From positions 1 through 22,508 of the forward strand of contig CAJTSO010000017.1 of assembly GCA_910579115.1 (NCBI GenBank): a stretch of DNA of 22,508 nucleotides. The letters are read 5' to 3'. Both the position numbers and the translations under genes were made by a program. The notes under the pieces are model-generated. The model did not search any database. It saw only the letters and a program-made list of their open reading frames with translations, and had not been told where the DNA came from. Source of the DNA: an uncultured Selenomonadaceae bacterium (GTDB taxonomy: Bacteria; Bacillota; Negativicutes; Selenomonadales; Selenomonadaceae). Shown here piece after piece: positions 15,019 through 22,433 of this stretch (position 1 is its first letter; each line of letters begins with the position of its first letter).

Positions 15019-16014
15019 ATGCAGTCAAAAATATTGGAGCTTTTGCGGAGCGTTGGAGACGGATTCATTTCCGGCGAGGATATCGCCGGTAAGCTGGGGG
15101 TTTCCCGAACGGCAGTGTGGAAGCATATAAATGAGCTGAAGAGGGCGGGCTACCATATCGTCAGTCAGCCCCACAAGGGCTACGCCTTGCGAGAGGCGCC
15201 GGATATTCTGCTGTCAAACGAGCTGAGGCCGCTGCTGAATACGGTTACCATCGGCAGGGAGATCATCCACTACGACTCCGTTTCTTCCTCCAACAATGAG
15301 GCGAAGAGGCTGGCCATTGCCGGAGCAAAGGACGGTACAGTAGTGGTGGCCGAAGAACAGGGAGCCGGAAAGGGACGGCTCTCCCGGGGCTGGTTCAGCC
15401 CCCATGGCAAGGGTATCTGGTTTTCCGTTATCATTCGGCCCCCCTTCCTGCCCCAGGATGCGCCGAAGTGTACTCTGATGGCGGCAGTGGCCATCGTCAG
15501 GGCCGCCAGAAAATATGGGTTGGATCTGGGGATAAAATGGCCTAACGACATCCTCTATGAAGGGAAAAAGCTGGTGGGCATCCTCACGGAAATGAATGCC
15601 GAGATGGAGCGGATAAATTACATTGTCATTGGCACTGGGGTGAATGTTAATATATGGCCGGAGGACTTCCCGGAGGAAGTTCGTGGTATAGCGACCTCAC
15701 TGGCCATGGCCAAGGGGGAGGAGCTTCCCCGCAAGGAGCTGTTCGCCCGGATTCTTAATGCCTTTGACGATCTGTATCAGTCGGTTCTGAAGGAGGGGTT
15801 TGCTTCTGTTCTGGATGAGTGGCGTCAGTATACGGTCACTCTCGGCCGGGTGGTAAATGTCGTCGGGGTGAAGGAGACTTTCTATGGCGATGCGGTGGAT
15901 ATTGATGAGGACGGAGCTCTCCTTATTGAGACCCCCGGGGGAATAAGGAAAGTCCTGGCCGGTGATGTGTCTATCAGACCACGCAACGAAGATGGCAGCA
16001 GCGCAAAGTATTAA
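15019..16014 (+). CDS. birA: Biotin-[acetyl-CoA carboxylase] ligase / biotin operon repressor
   Basis: Bifunctional protein that makes biotinyl-5'-AMP and transfers biotin to carboxylase carrier proteins. When carriers are saturated it represses biotin genes. The 331 residues include an N-terminal winged helix-turn-helix (about 5-58, GEDIAGKLGVSRTAVWKHI), so this is a DNA-binding group II BirA. The catalytic domain has GAGKGRLSR (115-123, biotinyl-AMP loop) and KWPNDI (173-178), followed by a C-terminal SH3-like region (about 275-320). AAGGTGA precedes ATG 15019. It heads birA-coaX-dusB. Its likely target is the operator-like dyad before the membrane-protein/bioW genes at 21806-21836. Confidence 0.96.
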   Translation: MQSKILELLRSVGDGFISGEDIAGKLGVSRTAVWKHINELKRAGYHIVSQPHKGYALREAPDILLSNELRPLLNTVTIGREIIHYDSVSSSNNEAKRLAIAGAKDGTVVVAEEQGAGKGRLSRGWFSPHGKGIWFSVIIRPPFLPQDAPKCTLMAAVAIVRAARKYGLDLGIKWPNDILYEGKKLVGILTEMNAEMERINYIVIGTGVNVNIWPEDFPEEVRGIATSLAMAKGEELPRKELFARILNAFDDLYQSVLKEGFASVLDEWRQYTVTLGRVVNVVGVKETFYGDAVDIDEDGALLIETPGGIRKVLAGDVSIRPRNEDGSSAKY

Positions 16015-16082
16015 AACAAATTTAAGATATCATCAGATGCTGACCTTTCCGGCAGCAACATTAAAGCTATGGAGGCAAAGTC

Positions 16083-16847
16083 ATGCTTTTGGTTTTTGAT
16101 ATCGGCAACAGTAACATCGTCTTGGGTACCTATGAGGGCAAGAAGCTTGCGCATCACTGGCGCATTTCTACTGACCGTCAGAAAACCGGCGACGAGTACG
16201 GTATGCTGATTAACGAACTGTTCCGTTTTCAGGGCATCCGGATGTCAGATATTGATGATATCATTATTTCTTCCGTAGTCCCGCCCCTGGTGGTTCCCCT
16301 GGTAAAAATGTGCGAGCGGTATTTCTGTCACCGGCCCCTTGTGGTAGGGCCGGGAATAAAAACCGGTATCAAGCTGAAATATGAAAATCCCCGGGAAATC
16401 GGCGCCGACAGAATCGTAAACACCGTTGGCGCTTTCGAGCAGTACGGCGGTCCCCTTATCGTGGTGGATATCGGTACCGCCACTACCTTTGATATAGTTG
16501 ATAAAAATGGTGATTACCTGGGCGGGGTCATCGCCCCGGGTATCGGCATTTCTACCGAAGCGCTCTTTTCCCGTACAGCTCAGCTGCCCCGGGTCGCTTT
16601 TGTAACCCCAAGGACCGTCGTGGGACGCAATACTATTTCCGGTATGCAGTCCGGAATTATCTATGGCTTTGTGGGTCAGATCGACGAAATCTGCCGGCGG
16701 GTCAAGGCCGAAATGAAGCAGAAGATGAAGGTGGTGGCTACCGGCGGCCTGGCTCAGATGATAGCCAACGAATCCAGCCAGATCGAAGTAGTAGATACTT
16801 TCCTGACTCTTACCGGACTCCGGGTCCTTCATGAGAGAAATATCTGA
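16083..16847 (+). CDS. coaX: Pantothenate kinase type III
   Basis: First step of coenzyme A synthesis, phosphorylating pantothenate. At 254 residues it matches type III enzymes. It shows the ASKHA-fold nucleotide motif DIGNSNIVLG (6-15), the pantothenate-region GADR (107-110) and DIGTATTFDIV (129-139). GGAGG lies eight bases before ATG 16083. The gap after birA (16015-16082) shows no terminator, and dusB follows after two bases, so these three genes are probably one operon, a grouping common in Clostridia and relatives. Confidence 0.97.
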   Translation: MLLVFDIGNSNIVLGTYEGKKLAHHWRISTDRQKTGDEYGMLINELFRFQGIRMSDIDDIIISSVVPPLVVPLVKMCERYFCHRPLVVGPGIKTGIKLKYENPREIGADRIVNTVGAFEQYGGPLIVVDIGTATTFDIVDKNGDYLGGVIAPGIGISTEALFSRTAQLPRVAFVTPRTVVGRNTISGMQSGIIYGFVGQIDEICRRVKAEMKQKMKVVATGGLAQMIANESSQIEVVDTFLTLTGLRVLHERNI

Positions 16848-16849
16848 CG

Positions 16850-17881
16850 ATGAAAATTGGAAATCTTGATTTTCCCGTGCCTGTATTCCTGGCTCCAATG
16901 GCGGGGGTAACCGATACTCCTTACAGGATCCTTGCCCATGAAATGGGCTGCCCCCTCTCCTTTGCGGAGATGGTCAGCGCGTTGGGTATCAACTTTCGCA
17001 ATAACAAGACACTTGAAATGCTCAAGGCCGTTCCCGAGGAGGGGCCCATTGCCCTGCAGCTCTTTGGATGCCAGCCGGAGAGCGTGGCCAGGGCTGCGGA
17101 GTACGTAGAGAACTTGGGCCTGTTTGCCATTATTGACTTCAATATGGGCTGTCCGGCGCCGAAGGTGGTAAAGAATGGTTCCGGTTCGGCGCTTTTGAAG
17201 GATTTGCCCCGGGCGGAGGCGGTACTGAAAGCCATCCGCAAAGCAACAAAGCTTCCGGTGACGGTAAAGATGCGGCTTGGCTGGGACAAGGACAGGACTA
17301 CGGCCCAAGAACTGGCAAGGATGGCCGAGGCAGCGGGAGTGGATGCCATAGCAGTTCATGGCCGGACTAGAGAGGAATATTATAGTGGTCACGCAGATTG
17401 GGAAGCAATTGCCAAAGTCAAGCAGTCAGTGAGGATACCGGTCATTGCCAACGGCGATGTCCGGACCTGCGGCGACCTGAAAAGGATTATGGAAATTACC
17501 GGCGCCGATGGGGTGATGATCGGCCGGGGGGCTCAGGGCAATCCCTGGATATTCTCCCGGCTCAGCCATTACTACCGAACCGGCGAGGAGCTGCCGCCAC
17601 CCACCCTGACCCAGCGGGCTCACATCGTCCTGCGTCATTTGGATATGCTGATACGGTTCAAAGGCGATTATATTGGAACGAGGGAAATGCGCAAGCACGC
17701 CACCTGGTATACCCGGGGGATTCCTGGAGGAGCAATGATGAGGAATGCGTTTAACAATGCCTGTACCCGGGAAGAGTTTTCTGCCATCGTGGACGAAGTC
17801 CTTTTACATCCCTGCAATATGGCGGACAAAGCGGGCAGCAGCGTATATGAAAAAGCGCTTCTAAACGGAGACCTGATTTAG
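16850..17881 (+). CDS. dusB: tRNA-dihydrouridine synthase (DusB-like)
   Basis: FMN enzyme that reduces specific uridines in tRNA to dihydrouridine. The 343-residue TIM-barrel protein carries APMAGVTDTPYR (15-26), ALQLFGCQP, the catalytic Cys101 in DFNMGCPAPKV, VTVKMRLGWD and VHGRTREEYYSGHADW, then IANGDV. No strong ribosome binding site precedes ATG 16850, which is two bases after the coaX stop, so translation is probably coupled. Which uridine it modifies cannot be read from the sequence; the DusB assignment rests on family resemblance and context. Confidence 0.93.
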   Translation: MKIGNLDFPVPVFLAPMAGVTDTPYRILAHEMGCPLSFAEMVSALGINFRNNKTLEMLKAVPEEGPIALQLFGCQPESVARAAEYVENLGLFAIIDFNMGCPAPKVVKNGSGSALLKDLPRAEAVLKAIRKATKLPVTVKMRLGWDKDRTTAQELARMAEAAGVDAIAVHGRTREEYYSGHADWEAIAKVKQSVRIPVIANGDVRTCGDLKRIMEITGADGVMIGRGAQGNPWIFSRLSHYYRTGEELPPPTLTQRAHIVLRHLDMLIRFKGDYIGTREMRKHATWYTRGIPGGAMMRNAFNNACTREEFSAIVDEVLLHPCNMADKAGSSVYEKALLNGDLI

Positions 17882-17914
17882 TACCGTTTGTTTTCAAAAG
17901 AAAGAAGGATGAAT

Positions 17915-19351
17915 ATGCCCAGAAAAGAGAAAGCCGTAAAACCGGCCAAGGATACAAAACAAGCCGAACAGAAAAAAGCTCCCTGGCTGAGCTATACAGA
18001 GGCCGATAAAAAAGCTCTGGATAAGCTGGCCGCAGGTTACATAGACTTTCTAAGCGAGTGCAAGACCGAGCGGGAATCCGCCGACTTTGCCGTTGCTGCC
18101 GCCGAGCTGGCCGGTTACCGGGATTTGAATGAAGTGATCAGGAAGGGCAAAAAGCTTAAGGCCGGGGACAAGATTTATGCCGTGGGCATGAAAAAATGCG
18201 TTGCTCTCTTTAATCTTGGAAGCGAGCCGGTTGAGGATGGTATGTCGATCCTCGGGGCCCATATTGATACCTGCAGGCTGGATCTAAAGCAGAATCCCCT
18301 CTATGAGTCTGACGGCTTTGCTTATCTCGATACCCATTACTACGGAGGTATCAAGAAATATCAGTGGGTGGCGCTGCCTTTGGCTCTTCACGGGGTAGTG
18401 GCAAAGAAGGACGGCTCCGTCGTGGAGATAGAAATCGGTGAATCGGAAAAGGACCCGGCTTTCTGCGTTACCGACCTCCTTATTCATCTCGCCCAGGAGC
18501 AGATGGAGAAGAAGGCGGCGGTTGCCGTAACCGGGGAAAATCTTGATATCCTCTGCGGTAACTTGCCTTTGGCGGGAGAGGAAAAGGATGCGGTAAAGAA
18601 AAATGTCCTGAAGCTCCTGAAGGATAAATATGGCATTGAGGAGGAGGATTTCCTTTCGGCCGAGCTGACTTTTGTCCCCGCTGGCCGGGCCCGGGAAATG
18701 GGCTTTGACCGGAGCCTTATCCTTGGTTACGGTCAGGATGACCGGGTCTGTGCCTACACCTCTCTCATGGCCATGCTGGAGACAAAGAAGGTGAAGCGTA
18801 CCGCCTGCTGTCTGTTGGTGGACAAGGAGGAAATCGGCAGCGTTGGGGCTACCGGTATGCGGTCCCGCTTCTTTGAGAACGCTTTGGCCGAGGTTCTTGA
18901 CTTGATGGAACGGCCCGGGGAACTGACCCTGCGCCGGGTGCTATCCAATTCCAGGATGCTTTCTTCCGATGTGTCAAGCGGCTTTGATGCCCTGTACGCC
19001 TCTGCCTTTGACAAGAAAAATGTCGCTTATCTGGGCAAGGGTGTCGTCTTTAACAAATTCACCGGCGCCCGGGGAAAATCTGGCTCCAATGATGCCAATG
19101 CTGAATATCTCGGGCAGATTCGCGATATCATGGACAAAAACAAGGTTCGCTTCCAGCTGTCGGAGCTCGGCCGGGTAGATTTGGGCGGCGGCGGAACTAT
19201 TGCCTATATCATGGCCCTTTACGGCATGAATGTAATTGACAGCGGAGTGCCGGTTCTCAGTATGCACGCCCCTTGGGAAGTCACCAGTAAGATTGACGTA
19301 TATGAAGCCAAGAAAGCATACGCCGCCTTTATCAGGGACAGCAGAAGATGA
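17915..19351 (+). CDS. M18-family aminopeptidase
   Basis: Cytosolic zinc aminopeptidase I family, removing N-terminal residues from peptides. The 478 residues include a Lys/Ala-rich N-terminal tail (1-25), metal-site H116 and D118 in GAHIDTCRLD, the catalytic/metal Glu pair in DKEEIGSVGATG (about 303-314), and the late metal-site His near residue 450 in SMHAPWEVTSK. The length is normal for the family. An upstream TTG (17888) is in frame, but AGAAGG at 17903-17908 fits ATG 17915 best. It follows dusB by 33 bases with no terminator, so it may be read from the birA operon. No terminator is visible after its stop. Confidence 0.95.
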   Translation: MPRKEKAVKPAKDTKQAEQKKAPWLSYTEADKKALDKLAAGYIDFLSECKTERESADFAVAAAELAGYRDLNEVIRKGKKLKAGDKIYAVGMKKCVALFNLGSEPVEDGMSILGAHIDTCRLDLKQNPLYESDGFAYLDTHYYGGIKKYQWVALPLALHGVVAKKDGSVVEIEIGESEKDPAFCVTDLLIHLAQEQMEKKAAVAVTGENLDILCGNLPLAGEEKDAVKKNVLKLLKDKYGIEEEDFLSAELTFVPAGRAREMGFDRSLILGYGQDDRVCAYTSLMAMLETKKVKRTACCLLVDKEEIGSVGATGMRSRFFENALAEVLDLMERPGELTLRRVLSNSRMLSSDVSSGFDALYASAFDKKNVAYLGKGVVFNKFTGARGKSGSNDANAEYLGQIRDIMDKNKVRFQLSELGRVDLGGGGTIAYIMALYGMNVIDSGVPVLSMHAPWEVTSKIDVYEAKKAYAAFIRDSRR

Positions 19352-19420
19352 CGGATGCTTTTCAGAAGAGATATTTTGGAGAAATATTTTGGAAATTTGG
19401 CAAATCAGGTAAATTTTCTC

Positions 19421-19449
19421 TTGACTCGCAGATAAAACTTTTATAAAAT
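19421..19449 (+). promoter_or_regulatory. Promoter of rplM-rpsI
   Basis: TTGACT (19421-19426), 17 bases, TAAAAT (19444-19449). The upstream 40 bases are A/T-rich and include a 13-bp near-perfect tandem repeat (19368-19380 and 19381-19393, 12 of 13 identical), which could act as an UP element. Start site near 19456. Confidence 0.7.
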
Positions 19450-19455
19450 GACCAA

Positions 19456-19620
19456 GTGCGTGTGACCGACTGTGGATTCCACCAGCCCCGGACTCTACAG
19501 CAGAGGTCCTGCAGCAGCTGCTTCCAGATGTTGCTGCCCACGGAGCGCTTATCAGCTCAAATTTTCGCAATTCTTTTCGTAAATTGAAAACAACGCAAAT
19601 ACCGAGAGGAAGGATTACGC
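19456..19620 (+). ncRNA. Structured 5' leader of rplM, possible L13-type autoregulatory leader
   Basis: About 165 untranslated bases precede rplM. They can fold into at least two stems: a bulged GACTCT/AGAGGTC hairpin (19490-19508) and GCAGCA/TGCTGC (19511-19537), the latter with internal GCAGCTGC pairing possibilities. Leaders in front of L13 genes that are thought to bind L13 are known in Bacillota. I cannot confirm membership by eye. No rho-independent terminator is evident within it, so any control would be translational. Confidence 0.5.
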
Positions 19621-20058
19621 ATGAAAACGACATTCATGGCCAATGCACAGAATGTCCAGCGCAAGTGGTATGTCGTAGACGCTGACGGTCAGACCGTCGG
19701 CCGTCTTGCCAGCCAGATTGCGATGGTTCTGCGCGGTAAAAATAAACCGACCTTCACCCCGCATGTTGACACCGGCGATTTCGTCATTGTCATCAATGCC
19801 GAGAAGGCTGTATTCACCGGAAAGAAGCTTCAGGATAAGATTTACTTCCGCTATAGCGGATATACCGGCGGCGACAAGTACACCTCCGCCCAGGAGATGT
19901 TCGCAAAGCATCCCGCCCGCGTTATTGAGCACGCAGTCCGCGGCATGCTCCCGAAGAACCGCATCGGCGCTCAGATGTACCGTAAGCTGAACGTCTACGT
20001 TGGACCGAATCATCCCCATCAGGCTCAGCAGCCTGAGTTGATAACCCTCACGAAGTAA
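19621..20058 (+). CDS. rplM: 50S ribosomal protein L13
   Basis: Large-subunit protein important early in 50S assembly. At 145 residues it is the normal length. It shows the L13 opening [20 protein letters not shown] and the [11 protein letters not shown] core, then [19 protein letters not shown] near the C-terminus. AGAGGAAGG precedes ATG 19621. It is in the conserved pair with rpsI, 20 bases apart. Confidence 0.98.
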   Translation: MKTTFMANAQNVQRKWYVVDADGQTVGRLASQIAMVLRGKNKPTFTPHVDTGDFVIVINAEKAVFTGKKLQDKIYFRYSGYTGGDKYTSAQEMFAKHPARVIEHAVRGMLPKNRIGAQMYRKLNVYVGPNHPHQAQQPELITLTK

Positions 20059-20078
20059 TAGGGAAGGAGAAATAGAAA

Positions 20079-20471
20079 ATGGCACAAGTCAGTTACTACG
20101 GCACCGGCCGCAGAAAAACTTCCGTTGCCCGAGTTCGTCTCGTTCCCGGTGAAGGCAACGTCATCATCAATGGCCGGGAAATGGCCGAATATTTCGGTCA
20201 GCCCACCCTCGAGCTCATCGTTCGCCAGCCTCTGGAGCTCACCGAAATGGCAGGTAAGTACGATGTTATCGCCAAGGTTGAAGGCGGCGGTATCTCCGGT
20301 CAGGCCGGAGCGGTTCGTCACGGTATCAGCCGCGCCCTCTTGGAAGTAGACGGAGATCTCCGGGCTGCTCTCAAGAAGGCTGGCTTCCTTACTCGCGATT
20401 CCCGCGAGAAGGAGCGCCGTAAGTACGGTCTCAAGAAAGCCCGCAAGGCATCTCAGTTCTCCAAGCGTTGA
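20079..20471 (+). CDS. rpsI: 30S ribosomal protein S9
   Basis: Small-subunit protein whose C-terminal tail reaches the P-site tRNA. It has 130 residues with the S9 opening [15 protein letters not shown], the [19 protein letters not shown] core and the highly conserved basic end [18 protein letters not shown] lies nine bases before ATG 20079. Transcription ends at the hairpin 20497-20535. Confidence 0.98.
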   Translation: MAQVSYYGTGRRKTSVARVRLVPGEGNVIINGREMAEYFGQPTLELIVRQPLELTEMAGKYDVIAKVEGGGISGQAGAVRHGISRALLEVDGDLRAALKKAGFLTRDSREKERRKYGLKKARKASQFSKR

Positions 20472-20496
20472 TTGCGGCGGGTTACGAAGCTATACG
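20468..20496 (+). promoter_or_regulatory. Possible promoter for the PLP-enzyme gene, overlapping the rpsI stop
   Basis: TTGATT (20468-20473), 17 bases, TATACG (20491-20496); each box matches consensus at four of six. The -35 box contains the rpsI stop codon. The start site would be near 20503, inside the left arm of the rpsI terminator, so a transcript starting here could not form the full hairpin. Confidence 0.35.
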
Positions 20497-20535
20497 AAAA
20501 ACCACCCGGGAGCTTTGCTCGCGGGTGGTTTTTTT
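20497..20535 (+). terminator. Terminator of rplM-rpsI
   Basis: ACCACCCG (20501-20508) pairs with CGGGTGGT (20522-20529); an inner GAGC/GCTC helix follows after one G-G mismatch, and a run of T residues comes after. The A-run before the stem extends the pairing. Confidence 0.93.
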
Positions 20536-20557
20536 AGGGTGACCAAGGAGCGTTACT

Positions 20558-21802
20558 ATGTCATTTTCAAAAGAGTTATTGTCGTTAAAAAAAGAAATTT
20601 TGGAAGAAATATCCCCCCTGTTCAGGCGGGTTGAAGAAATCTCTGAGGCAAATACCCTGAAAATTCTTGATGCCATGCGGGAGGCTCGCCTTTCAGAGGC
20701 TCATTTTAATACTACTGCCGGTTATGCCTATGATGATATCGGCCGTCAAAAGGTGGACGAGCTCTTTGCCCGGGTTTTCGGAGCTGAACGAGCGCTGGTC
20801 CGCACCCAGTTCGTTTCCGGCACCCATGCTCTGGCAACGGTACTCTTTGGCCTCCTTAGGCCCAATGACGAGCTGCTGTCCCTGACCGGTGCTCCCTATG
20901 ATACGATGCAGACGGTCATTGGTTACGCCAACGAATCTCCGGGTTCGCTGAAAGAATTTGGGGTGAAATACCGGGAGCTTCCCCTTACGGAGGAAGGCCG
21001 CATTGATTTTGACAATGTAGCCGCCGCCATCAAACCGGAAACAAAGCTCTGCCTTATCCAGCGTTCCCGGGGGTACAGCTTTCGTCCTACCCTGACCATT
21101 GAAGATATTGAGCGTGTCTGTAATCTTGTTCACGGAAATAATCCTCGAGTAGTCTGCTTCGTGGATAACTGCTACGGGGAGTTTACCGATACCCGTGAGC
21201 CGGTACAGGTAGGAGCCGATATAATGGCGGGCTCCCTTATCAAGAACCCCGGAGGCGGCATTGCCCCCACCGGCGGGTACATTGCCGGTAGGGCAAAGCT
21301 GGTGGAGCTTGCCTCCTACCGGCTGACGGCTCCCGGGATGGGAGATGAGCTGGGGGCTTCCCTGGCTAATAACCGTCAGCTTTTTCAGGGATTGTTCCTT
21401 GCCCCTCACGTTACCGCTCAGGCCGTAAAGGGGGCGCTGTTTGCCGCCGGTCTCTTTGCCCGGCTGGGTTATAGGGTGTCCCCGGGGGCAAAGGAAGTAA
21501 GAGGCGATATCATTCAGGCCATAGAGCTGGGATCGCCAGAGAAGCTTATCGCATTTTGCGGCGGTATTCAGAAATACTCACCGGTAGATTCCTTCGCCGC
21601 TCCGGAACCCTGGGCTATGCCCGGCTATGCGGATCAGGTTATCATGGCGGCGGGGACATTTGTTCAGGGGGCCTCCATTGAGTTATCAGCTGATGGCCCC
21701 ATACGGGAGCCATATAATGTGTTCCTTCAGGGGGGACTCACCTTTGAGCATGCTGTCCTTGGTGTTCTCGGCGCGGCAGAAGCAGTCTTGAGTAACAAAT
21801 AA
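20558..21802 (+). CDS. PLP enzyme, aluminium-resistance / methionine gamma-lyase-like family
   Basis: A 414-residue fold-type-I PLP-dependent protein of the family often labelled 'aluminium resistance protein' or 'methionine gamma-lyase family'. Visible elements are FNTTAGYAYDDIGR near the start, TQFVSGTHA (83-91) in the cofactor phosphate region, D203 in FVDNCYGEF (pyridine-nitrogen contact) and the likely Schiff-base K229 in GSLIKNPGGGIAPTGGY. The length is typical. The true reaction is unclear for most members; cysteine or methionine-type lyase activity is a family-based guess. AAGGAG precedes ATG 20558. The neighbour downstream belongs to a separate transcription unit. Confidence 0.93.
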   Translation: MSFSKELLSLKKEILEEISPLFRRVEEISEANTLKILDAMREARLSEAHFNTTAGYAYDDIGRQKVDELFARVFGAERALVRTQFVSGTHALATVLFGLLRPNDELLSLTGAPYDTMQTVIGYANESPGSLKEFGVKYRELPLTEEGRIDFDNVAAAIKPETKLCLIQRSRGYSFRPTLTIEDIERVCNLVHGNNPRVVCFVDNCYGEFTDTREPVQVGADIMAGSLIKNPGGGIAPTGGYIAGRAKLVELASYRLTAPGMGDELGASLANNRQLFQGLFLAPHVTAQAVKGALFAAGLFARLGYRVSPGAKEVRGDIIQAIELGSPEKLIAFCGGIQKYSPVDSFAAPEPWAMPGYADQVIMAAGTFVQGASIELSADGPIREPYNVFLQGGLTFEHAVLGVLGAAEAVLSNK

Positions 21803-21805
21803 ATA

Positions 21806-21836
21806 TCGTAAACCAAAATTTTATAGCGGTTGACAA
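21806..21836. promoter_or_regulatory. BirA-operator-like dyad
   Basis: TCGTAAACC (21806-21814), 13 bases, GGTTGACAA (21828-21836). The halves are inverted repeats at seven of nine positions and resemble, from memory, the BirA site pattern TTGT(A/T)AACC ... GG(A/T-rich)ACAA with a spacer of about 13-16. The right half covers the -35 box of the promoter at 21830-21858, so binding would block transcription. A DNA-binding BirA is encoded at 15019, and bioW lies in the downstream unit. Confidence 0.5.
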
Positions 21837-21864
21837 TGATGAAGTCAGCCGCTATAATTTTTTA
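21821..21864 (+). terminator. Terminator of the PLP-enzyme gene, enclosing a promoter
   Basis: ATAGCGGTTGAC (21823-21834) pairs with GTCAGCCGCTAT (21844-21855), one T-G pair, 9-base loop. Two further T-A pairs close the base and a T-run follows (21858-21863). It lies 20 bases after the stop codon. The next transcript starts after the hairpin and is not affected by it. Confidence 0.85.
21830..21858 (+). promoter_or_regulatory. Perfect consensus sigma-70 promoter
   Basis: TTGACA (21830-21835), exactly 17 bases, TATAAT (21853-21858): no mismatch to consensus in either box. The start site would be near 21865, about 30 bases before ATG 21895. An unregulated promoter this strong would be unexpected for a vitamin gene, which fits repression through the overlapping dyad. 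Confidence 0.9.
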
Positions 21865-21894
21865 TGTCAACTATTATTTGTTGGGAGGTTTACA

Positions 21895-22395
21895 ATGAAA
21901 ATGAATCAAGCAGTTGTCCTGGTATCTTCCCGAAGTAAAGCAGGAGAGATATCCCTTACAGCTTTGTTGGCGGCGGTTCTGCTGGCCGCAGGCAGCTTTA
22001 AGATCCCATCTCCCTTCTTTGGAGGAGAATTCCAGCTGTCGGCTCCCCTGGCTGTTCTGATGTGCGCTTTCTTCGGTTTCCGCCGCTACCTCTTCGCTGG
22101 CATCGGGGCAAGCCTGGCAGGGCTGGCCCTTGGCCTTGCCACGCCCTATAACATTGTCGTGGCCATGGTTTTTCGAGTGGTGGCGGGGGCGGTGGTTTGT
22201 CTGGGGCGACGCCGTACCGCGGCCCTGATGATCGCCGGGCCATTAGGTACGGCTGCCGCCAGACTCGTTTTGGCTCCGCTTCTGGGAGTTGATTTCCTGG
22301 TCCTTTTGGCGGCGGCTGTTCCCGGCATGATCATGACGGCGGTAGCGGTGTTTTTATTGGTAAAGCCCTTTGGAGCGGCAATAAAGAAAATTTGA
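21895..22395 (+). CDS. Small polytopic membrane protein, ECF-transporter S-component-like
   Basis: A 166-residue, very hydrophobic protein with about six predicted helices (roughly 19-35, 48-62, 66-84, 86-104, 108-131, 134-156) and a positively charged C-terminus. Size and an opening of the type LTALLAAVLLAAGSFKIPSP resemble substrate-binding S components of ECF vitamin transporters. I do not see the conserved pattern of BioY or another named family. GGGAGG precedes ATG 21895 by six bases. It lies 38 bases upstream of bioW in the same direction, behind a possible BirA-controlled promoter. A role in uptake of biotin or of the BioW substrate pimelate is the contextual inference; a general membrane protein remains possible. 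Confidence 0.6.
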   Translation: MKMNQAVVLVSSRSKAGEISLTALLAAVLLAAGSFKIPSPFFGGEFQLSAPLAVLMCAFFGFRRYLFAGIGASLAGLALGLATPYNIVVAMVFRVVAGAVVCLGRRRTAALMIAGPLGTAAARLVLAPLLGVDFLVLLAAAVPGMIMTAVAVFLLVKPFGAAIKKI

Positions 22396-22433
22396 TTTTC
22401 CAGGCAGTTTCGTCATGGATACGGGAGTAAATC

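Noticed and set aside
20693..21409. 238-codon minus-strand open frame opposite the PLP-enzyme gene
   Set aside because: Antisense shadow of a well-supported coding sequence; low-complexity residue use and no ribosome binding site seen.
21829..21871. GTTGACA ... TGTCAAC inverted pair flanking the promoter as a second operator
   Set aside because: The arms are 29 bases apart and in everted order relative to BirA sites; the dyad at 21806-21836 fits better, and this may be chance.
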